Assembly: GCF_035994185.1 (NCBI RefSeq)
Contig: NZ_CP108538.1
Coordinates: forward strand, 124,001-188,000
From: Streptomyces sp. NBC_01217
GTDB lineage: Bacteria > Actinomycetota > Actinomycetes > Streptomycetales > Streptomycetaceae
Length of the DNA: 64,000 nucleotides
Direction of reading: 5' to 3'
Part shown: piece after piece, positions 50,628 through 64,000 of the stretch
How the letters are laid out: each line of letters begins with the position of its first letter
Position numbering within the stretch: the first letter of the stretch is position 1
The notes under the pieces: generated by a model
What the model saw: only the letters and a program-made list of their open reading frames with translations
What the model was told of the DNA's origin: nothing
The model's database searches: none
Translations under genes and position numbers: made by a program

Positions 50628-51239
50628 ATGTCCCGCTCTCTGGTCAGTCCGTCACGGATCTGGTGGGAGGCTTTCGGGGGATTTATGCAATGGTTCGAGC
50701 GCAAGATGGGAGCGAAGTCCAAGATCGGCGACACCCCGTTTTTCCCCCACGACACGTTCACCTGGGCAAAGCTGCTCGAAGCGAACTGGAGGGACATACG
50801 CGAGGAGCTTGACGATCTACTCTCCCACCGGGAACACCTGCCGAATTTCCAGGACCTTTCGACGGAACAGCGGGAACTGTCTACCGACGACAACTGGAAG
50901 ACTTATTTCTTCACCGGCTACGGCATCAGCTTCGAAGGCAACCGGACTCGTTGCCCCCGCACCGCAACACTGCTGGACCAGGTACCCGGACTCTCCACCG
51001 CCTTTTTCTCTGTCCTGGGACCCGGAAAGCGGCTCCCGGAACACCGCGGACTCCGCCTGACGAATTACGCAGCAGAGTCACCGGGAGCCGCAAAGCCCCC
51101 AGGAATGGGAGCAGTGGCTACGGACGACCCGGACGGCGGTGCGCGGCAACGCGCTCACCCTCATCCCGGACGCAGGTCAGCCGGACGATCGTGTCGCCTT
51201 CCGACTGATTCACGTCCACTGCCACCGCTGGCGCGGTAG
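50628..51239 (+). pseudogene. Aspartyl/asparaginyl beta-hydroxylase, C-terminally truncated
   Basis: The ATG at 50628 follows a strong AGGAGG. The first about 140 residues look like the N-terminal part of PF05118-type hydroxylases: IWWEAFGGFMQWFERKMGAK, PFFPHDTFTWAKLLEANWRD, DNWKTYFFTGYGI, AFFSVLGPGKRLPEHRG. The double-stranded beta-helix that normally follows, with the second iron-binding His and the 2-oxoglutarate Arg, is absent. The frame continues as unrelated Arg/Pro-rich sequence to 51239. The family hydroxylates Asp or Asn side chains, and lone copies occur as tailoring enzymes in peptide clusters. It is likely dead here. Confidence 0.7.
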
Positions 51240-51363
51240 CCGTGGACCGGCAAATCTGGCTGCCCGTGGGCCTTCAGGGCCTGCTTGAGCCGGATGCGGT
51301 TAACGCCGCCCGTCCGGTTCTGAGGGGGGTACGGCGCAGCAATGCGCCGCACCTACCCGACAA

Positions 51364-51798
51364 GTGGAATCGGCCTACTTCGAGATCAAGAAATCGATGC
51401 TCGGCCGACGCGCCCTGCGCTCCCGCACCTGGCCCGGCATCGCCCAGGAGATCTACACGCTCCTGACCGCCTATCAGGTGATCCGAATCGCTATAGCCGA
51501 CGCCACCCAGGCAACCGGCACCGATCCCGACCGCTGCAGCTTCTCCATCGCCCTGAACACCGCCCGCGACCAGATCGTCCAGGCCCAGGGCGTGATCGCC
51601 GACACCGTCATCGACCTCGTCGGCGCGATCGGGCACGCCGTCCTGGGCACCCTCATGCCCGCCCGGCGAATCCGCCTCGGCCCCCGCGCGGTCAAACGAC
51701 CCTTGTCCCGATACGCCTACAAGAGCATCAAGGTCGACCGCCACACCTACAAGGCCACCATCAGCATCGACATCTTGACGTCGGATCCCGGACCGTAA
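51364..51798 (+). pseudogene. IS4-family transposase, C-terminal fragment
   Basis: The plus strand encodes the end of an IS4-type DDE transposase: ESAYFEIKKSMLGRRALRSR (with the catalytic Glu of the Y-x-x-x-x-E/IE-like region), WPGIAQEIYTLLTAYQVIRI, DPDRCSFSIALNTARDQIVQ, KVDRHTYKATISIDIL. The first three quarters of the protein is missing, as the homology begins abruptly at about 51364. Just before it (51083-51240) another frame encodes RTAVRGNALTLIPDAGQPDD, a fragment I cannot identify. Confidence 0.75.
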
Positions 51799-51809
51799 CT
51801 TCACGGCCT

Positions 51810-51936
51810 TGCCCCATAGCCACACGATCGCCGGATACTTTGCGCCCCACTCCTCCTGGAAGTCCAGGAAACGGTCCTCGGCGGCCTTCGCGGTCGGCGC
51901 GGTGTAGATCGGCTTGAGCGCGCGGGCGATCTTCAC
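51810..51936 (-). pseudogene. IS256-family (mutator) transposase fragment
   Basis: The minus strand encodes KIARALKPIYTAPTAKAAED, then RFLDFQEEWGAKYPAIVWLW. This is the region before the catalytic Glu of IS256 transposases, where RALKxIYTA and EEWGxKYPAI are characteristic. Only about 40 codons remain. It is joined at one end to a folE remnant and at the other to the IS4 fragment. Confidence 0.75.
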
Positions 51937-52088
51937 AGGTGCACACCGCGCACGGCGACGGCCACGTCCTCGCGTCCGATCACGCCGACGAGGTACTCGG
52001 CGACCTGGCGGGTGAAGCGCTCCTGGACCTGGAGCCGGCCGGCGAAGTGCTGGACGATCCGCTCGAACTTCGACAGGCCCTCACTCGG
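51933..52088 (-). pseudogene. GTP cyclohydrolase I (folE) internal fragment
   Basis: The minus strand reads EGLSKFERIVQHFAGRLQVQ, then ERFTRQVAEYLVGVIGRED, VAVAVRGVHL and a TGA. FolE proteins have GLSKxxRxVxxFxxRLQVQERLTxQIAxxL and then VxVVVEAxHLCM at this place, with the Cys after HL a zinc ligand. The frame stops right at VHL, where the IS256 remnant begins, so the zinc ligand and everything beyond is lost. The upstream side also loses homology near 52088. A pathway-associated FolE (pterin or deazapurine type) may once have stood here. Confidence 0.6.
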
Positions 52089-52152
52089 AGGCACGCCCGC
52101 GGAGCCGGGTCACTGCCAAACCATAGCCGACTGACGCCGGGTCAGGCGGTCG

Positions 52153-54954
52153 TCAAGCGGTCGCGGCGCCGCCCGGGGCCACGAGGCCCAGGCGGTCCAG
52201 GAGCTCGCCCCGCTTGCCCACGTTGAGTTTGCGGTAGACGCGGGTCAGGTGCTGTTCGACCGTACTGACCGTGATGAACAGCTCACGTGAGATCTCGCGG
52301 TTGGTGTGCCCCATCGCGGCGAGTGAGGCCACCCGCAGCTCTGCCTCGCTGAGTCCTTCGGGAAGTGCCTCGGCCACCGGCGCAGCCACAGCACCACTCG
52401 CATCCCACTCGTGGCTGGGACGCTCCGGGAACAAGCCGGACAGCTCCCGGCACAGCGGCTCGGCACCGCAGCGTTTCGCGCCGTGCCAGGCGCGGTTCAT
52501 CATCGCCCGCGACCGCTTGTTGTCGCCGAGGCTCTGGTAGGCGAACCCGAGGTCGGCCAAGGCGGCGGCCTCCTCCGCCAGATCGTCGCACCGCTGCAGT
52601 TCCCGGACCGCCTCGCGCAGCAGGGACGGACGGTTCTTGAGCTCACCGACCGCGGCGGACGCCCGCAGGGCGATGCCGCGGGCCCTCGACGGACCCGGCG
52701 GCAGCAGTCTCATCTCCTCCTCGACCAGGGCCACGGCCTGCTGCCGCTTGCCCAGGCGTAGCAACGCCCGGGCGGCGCTGCTACGCCACGGCACCAGCCC
52801 GGGCAGGTCCATGTCCCAGGCGCGCATGAGGTCGCCGCAGATGAGAAGGTCCTCCGCGGCGGACTGCGCGTTACCGGTGGCAAGCTTGAACTCCCCGCGC
52901 GCGTGCAGGTAGTGCAGTCCGTGCCGGGTCTCGTAAAGGGAGTGCGGTACGGGTCTGTCGAGCAGCTCCGCGGCCTCGTCGTAGCGGCCCATGACGGTCA
53001 GCGCGGCCAGCAGGGAGGACAGCGGCATGCCGATCGTGGTGCCCCACGCCTGGGCGGGCATCTCGTCCAGGGCGGTTCGGGCGTAGCGTTCGGCGTCGCC
53101 CGGACGGCCCCGACGCAGGGCGATGTGGCTGCGCAGGACCATCAGCGGGGGCCGCCAGCCACGTCCGGCGGCGCCGTCGAGGCGTTCCAGCAGCCGGTCG
53201 CAGGCGGCCTCGGCCCGTTCGGTGCGGTCGGAGTAGAGGAGGGCGAGCAGCGCGAACTCCACCTTCTCCCAGGACCGGTACGTGAGTGAGGTGCCGCGCA
53301 GCACCTGTTCGGCACCGAGCAGGCCGTTCTCGTCGGCCGATCCGCCGAGTACGTCGGTGAGCACAGCGGCGGACTGGAGCCGGGGGTCGGCGCGGACCAG
53401 GGCGGAGGAACCGTCGTCGCGTGCGCCGACGGCGGTGAGCGGAGGCAGGTGGCGGAGGGTCCCGGGGTGGGAGGTCGCGGCGAGCCGGCGCAGCAGCCAC
53501 AGGCCCGCGGACGTCTCGGCGCCGACCTCATGCTTGCCGGACTCCTCGAACAGATGCGAGAGCACCTGTTCGGCGTCGGTGGCGCGGCCGTGCCGCAGCA
53601 GATAGGTCGCCACGTCGATGCCGTGGCCGGCGTCCAGTTCACCGGAGCGCACGGCGGTGACCAGGGCGGGCAGATGGCGTACGGCGTTGCCCGGGTGGGT
53701 CTGCCACTCGATGCCGGCGAGCATGGTGAGGACTTCCGCGCGGTGCCGGTCGTCCGGGCTGTGGGTGAGGGCGTGGTCGGCGCAGCGCCTGGCGCGGACC
53801 CCGTCGCCCTCGGCGAGCGCCTGCCGTGCCGCGTCGCACAGCACCTCGACGCTCCAGGCGTCGCAGGTCTCATTGGTCAACAACAGCCGTTCGGCGACGT
53901 CGTTTTCGGGGGCTCCGTGATCGTACAGGAGGCGAGCTGTGCGGTATTGGAGGCGGCTCAGTTCGCCGGGTTCCACGTGCAGCAGCACCGCGCGGCGTAC
54001 GGCGCCGCCGCGGAAGCCGCGGTCCGCGAGCAGGCCGGCCGTCTCCAGGGCGTGCACGGTGTTCTCGGCCAGGGCCGGAGGGAGGGAGAGAAACCGCTCC
54101 AGCAGGTCGAGGTCGCACCGGTCGCCGAGCAGCGCGATCGCGCGTGCCACGGCGAGGGCCGGCTCCTCGCTGCGGCAGAGGCAGCCGAGCACGGCCTGAA
54201 GAAACGCATCTCCTGCGCCCGGCCAGGCTTGCGGGGCGTCGGGCGCCCGGCGGGCGGCGTCGGCCAGGTCGTCCGCGAGGGCGTGCGCGAGCAGAGGGCT
54301 TCCGCCGGCCAGCATGGCACACGTCGTGACCAGTTCGGGCGTGGCCCGGGTACCGAGTCGTCCGCGGATCAGCTGGGCCACACCGTGTTCGGTGAGCGGG
54401 CCGAGCGGCACGGTGACGCAGTGCGACTGCCCGACGAGCTCGGCCCTCAGGCCGGGCTGCGGGTGCTGCCTGCTGGTGCGCTCGGTGAGGACGACGGCGA
54501 TGCGCGCGGTACCGATCCTGCGGACGAGGTACATCAGGAACCGCCACGACTCCTGGTCGGCCAGGTGCACATCGTCGACACACACCAACAGGGGTTCGGA
54601 CCTGCACAGTTCGAAGAGCGGCCCGCTCAGTTCGGAGGTCTGCTGGGTGGCGTGCGAGAGGTCCGCGGGGGATACCGGGCCGGACCGGAGGGCGGTGAGC
54701 CCGGGGTGCCGGAGCAACTGGTCCACGACGCCGAGGGGCGTGTCCTGCTCGGCCTGTGAGCCGGCCGCGCGCAGGACAGTCGTACCGGCCGCGGCGGCCT
54801 CGTCGCAGAGCGCCCCGAGCAGAGCGGACTTGCCGCTCCCGACGGGACCGGTCAACAGCCGGACCACCCCATTCCCCGCGTCGATGTCGGTGACGGCATC
54901 GAGCAGACCGAATATTTCTTCATCACGTTCGACTAGGGGTGGTCGAGCCGTCAT
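52153..54954 (-). CDS. LAL-type LuxR-family transcriptional regulator
   Basis: The ATG at 54954 with AAGGAG upstream gives 933 residues, normal for large ATP-binding LuxR regulators. Residues about 1-330 form the AAA/STAND ATPase: Walker A LTGPVGSGKSALL near 34-46, Walker B LLVCVDDVHLADQESW near 120. A long alpha-helical, TPR-like middle follows. The LuxR HTH is at about residues 868-925: LSEAELRVASLAAMGHTNRE, TVSTVEQHLTRVYRKLNVGK. LALs are typical pathway-specific activators of polyketide clusters. The gene lies downstream of the modular PKS and is separated from it by a terminator, which points to the PKS cluster as its target. Whether it also acts on the NRPS genes is unknown. Confidence 0.93.
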   Translation of the reverse strand: MTARPPLVERDEEIFGLLDAVTDIDAGNGVVRLLTGPVGSGKSALLGALCDEAAAAGTTVLRAAGSQAEQDTPLGVVDQLLRHPGLTALRSGPVSPADLSHATQQTSELSGPLFELCRSEPLLVCVDDVHLADQESWRFLMYLVRRIGTARIAVVLTERTSRQHPQPGLRAELVGQSHCVTVPLGPLTEHGVAQLIRGRLGTRATPELVTTCAMLAGGSPLLAHALADDLADAARRAPDAPQAWPGAGDAFLQAVLGCLCRSEEPALAVARAIALLGDRCDLDLLERFLSLPPALAENTVHALETAGLLADRGFRGGAVRRAVLLHVEPGELSRLQYRTARLLYDHGAPENDVAERLLLTNETCDAWSVEVLCDAARQALAEGDGVRARRCADHALTHSPDDRHRAEVLTMLAGIEWQTHPGNAVRHLPALVTAVRSGELDAGHGIDVATYLLRHGRATDAEQVLSHLFEESGKHEVGAETSAGLWLLRRLAATSHPGTLRHLPPLTAVGARDDGSSALVRADPRLQSAAVLTDVLGGSADENGLLGAEQVLRGTSLTYRSWEKVEFALLALLYSDRTERAEAACDRLLERLDGAAGRGWRPPLMVLRSHIALRRGRPGDAERYARTALDEMPAQAWGTTIGMPLSSLLAALTVMGRYDEAAELLDRPVPHSLYETRHGLHYLHARGEFKLATGNAQSAAEDLLICGDLMRAWDMDLPGLVPWRSSAARALLRLGKRQQAVALVEEEMRLLPPGPSRARGIALRASAAVGELKNRPSLLREAVRELQRCDDLAEEAAALADLGFAYQSLGDNKRSRAMMNRAWHGAKRCGAEPLCRELSGLFPERPSHEWDASGAVAAPVAEALPEGLSEAELRVASLAAMGHTNREISRELFITVSTVEQHLTRVYRKLNVGKRGELLDRLGLVAPGGAATA

Positions 54955-55261
54955 GTCGGCACTCCTTACGGAAATCCCACGTCTCTTCCAACAGAGCGGG
55001 ATCTCTTGGCCACCCCCCGTTCCATACAGCGGCCGCAGCACGGGAATCCGTCGCTGAAACTCTGTAAAGTGCGGGAACTCGCCAATGAATTCCTGCTCAC
55101 GAGGGTGTGAGATCACAACGGCCACCAACGTAGCAGTCACGCGTTCGGCATCCTGGCCACCCGTCATATGGATGCAGTTAAGATCCGCCGGAAGCCCGAC
55201 ATACGGGCTTCCGGCAGATCGGACGTCTATGGGATCCGCAATTCAAAACGTGATCCGCATC
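54955..55261. promoter_or_regulatory. LAL promoter region and PKS 3' flank
   Basis: About 300 bases between the LAL start and the PKS stop. The first part (54955-55170) presumably holds the LAL promoter; GC content drops around 55060-55090. The far part contains the hairpin at 55187-55215. No convincing -35/-10 pair is visible. Confidence 0.4.
55187..55215 (-). terminator. Hairpin terminator downstream of the modular PKS
   Basis: GCCGGAAGCCCG (55187-55198) pairs perfectly with CGGGCTTCCGGC (55204-55215), loop ACATA. It begins 47 bases past the PKS stop on the minus strand and is followed by ATCTTAACTG. It separates the PKS transcript from the LAL gene. Confidence 0.75.

Positions 55262-64000
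<8,739 letters not shown>

Overview
The window looks like an accessory arm of a Streptomyces (or close actinomycete) linear replicon. The DNA is very GC-rich throughout, genes use strong GGAGG-type ribosome sites with ATG or GTG starts, and a telomere operon (tpg-tap, 9399-12188) is present; tpg-tap pairs are known from Streptomyces linear chromosomes and linear plasmids. No rRNA, tRNA or CRISPR array was seen.

Left part (1-15.6 kb): a mobile-element graveyard with a few intact genes. Nested remnants of IS21, ISAs1, Tn3, IS30 and IS3 elements, nearly all truncated or frameshifted, surround an antibiotic-type nucleotidyltransferase (2162-2653), a serine recombinase with an overlapping unknown gene (3106-4289), a GAF/SpoIIE-type phosphatase (4624-5823), the tpg-tap operon, a KAP-type NTPase remnant and an intact IS1380 element inserted into an IS3 copy.

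Middle part (15.6-43.8 kb): an apparently coherent hybrid NRPS/PKS cluster. A leftward block reads NRPS (C-A-PCP-C-A-PCP), ATP-grasp ligase, a fused C-A-PCP-TE-MFS protein (peptide synthetase plus exporter in one chain), a single-module highly reducing type I PKS (KS-AT-DH-ER-KR-ACP) and a CerJ/ChlB3-like KAS III acyltransferase whose start overlaps the PKS stop. A divergent rightward block reads NRPS A-methyltransferase-PCP (split by an apparent frameshift), a cobalamin-type radical SAM enzyme with an expanded CX9CX2C motif, an MbtH-like protein and a type II thioesterase. My working model is a four-module peptide started by the A-MT-PCP protein, extended by the two leftward NRPSs, released by TE and exported by the fused MFS domain, with an acyl chain from the PKS attached by the KAS III enzyme and modification by radical SAM and ATP-grasp enzymes. 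The thioesterase is broken by an IS5-family element inserted after codon 7 with a 3-bp target duplication, and it also carries a separate one-base frameshift.

Right part (44.1-64 kb): an oppositely oriented A-PCP-C-A-PCP NRPS with its own MbtH protein, a degenerate third MbtH-like remnant and a truncated aspartyl/asparaginyl beta-hydroxylase. Then come a short patch of IS4, IS256 and folE remnants, a LAL-type LuxR regulator, and the C-terminal two modules of a large modular PKS (malonyl AT, DH, KR, ACP twice) that runs off the right edge. These look like parts of at least two further pathways.
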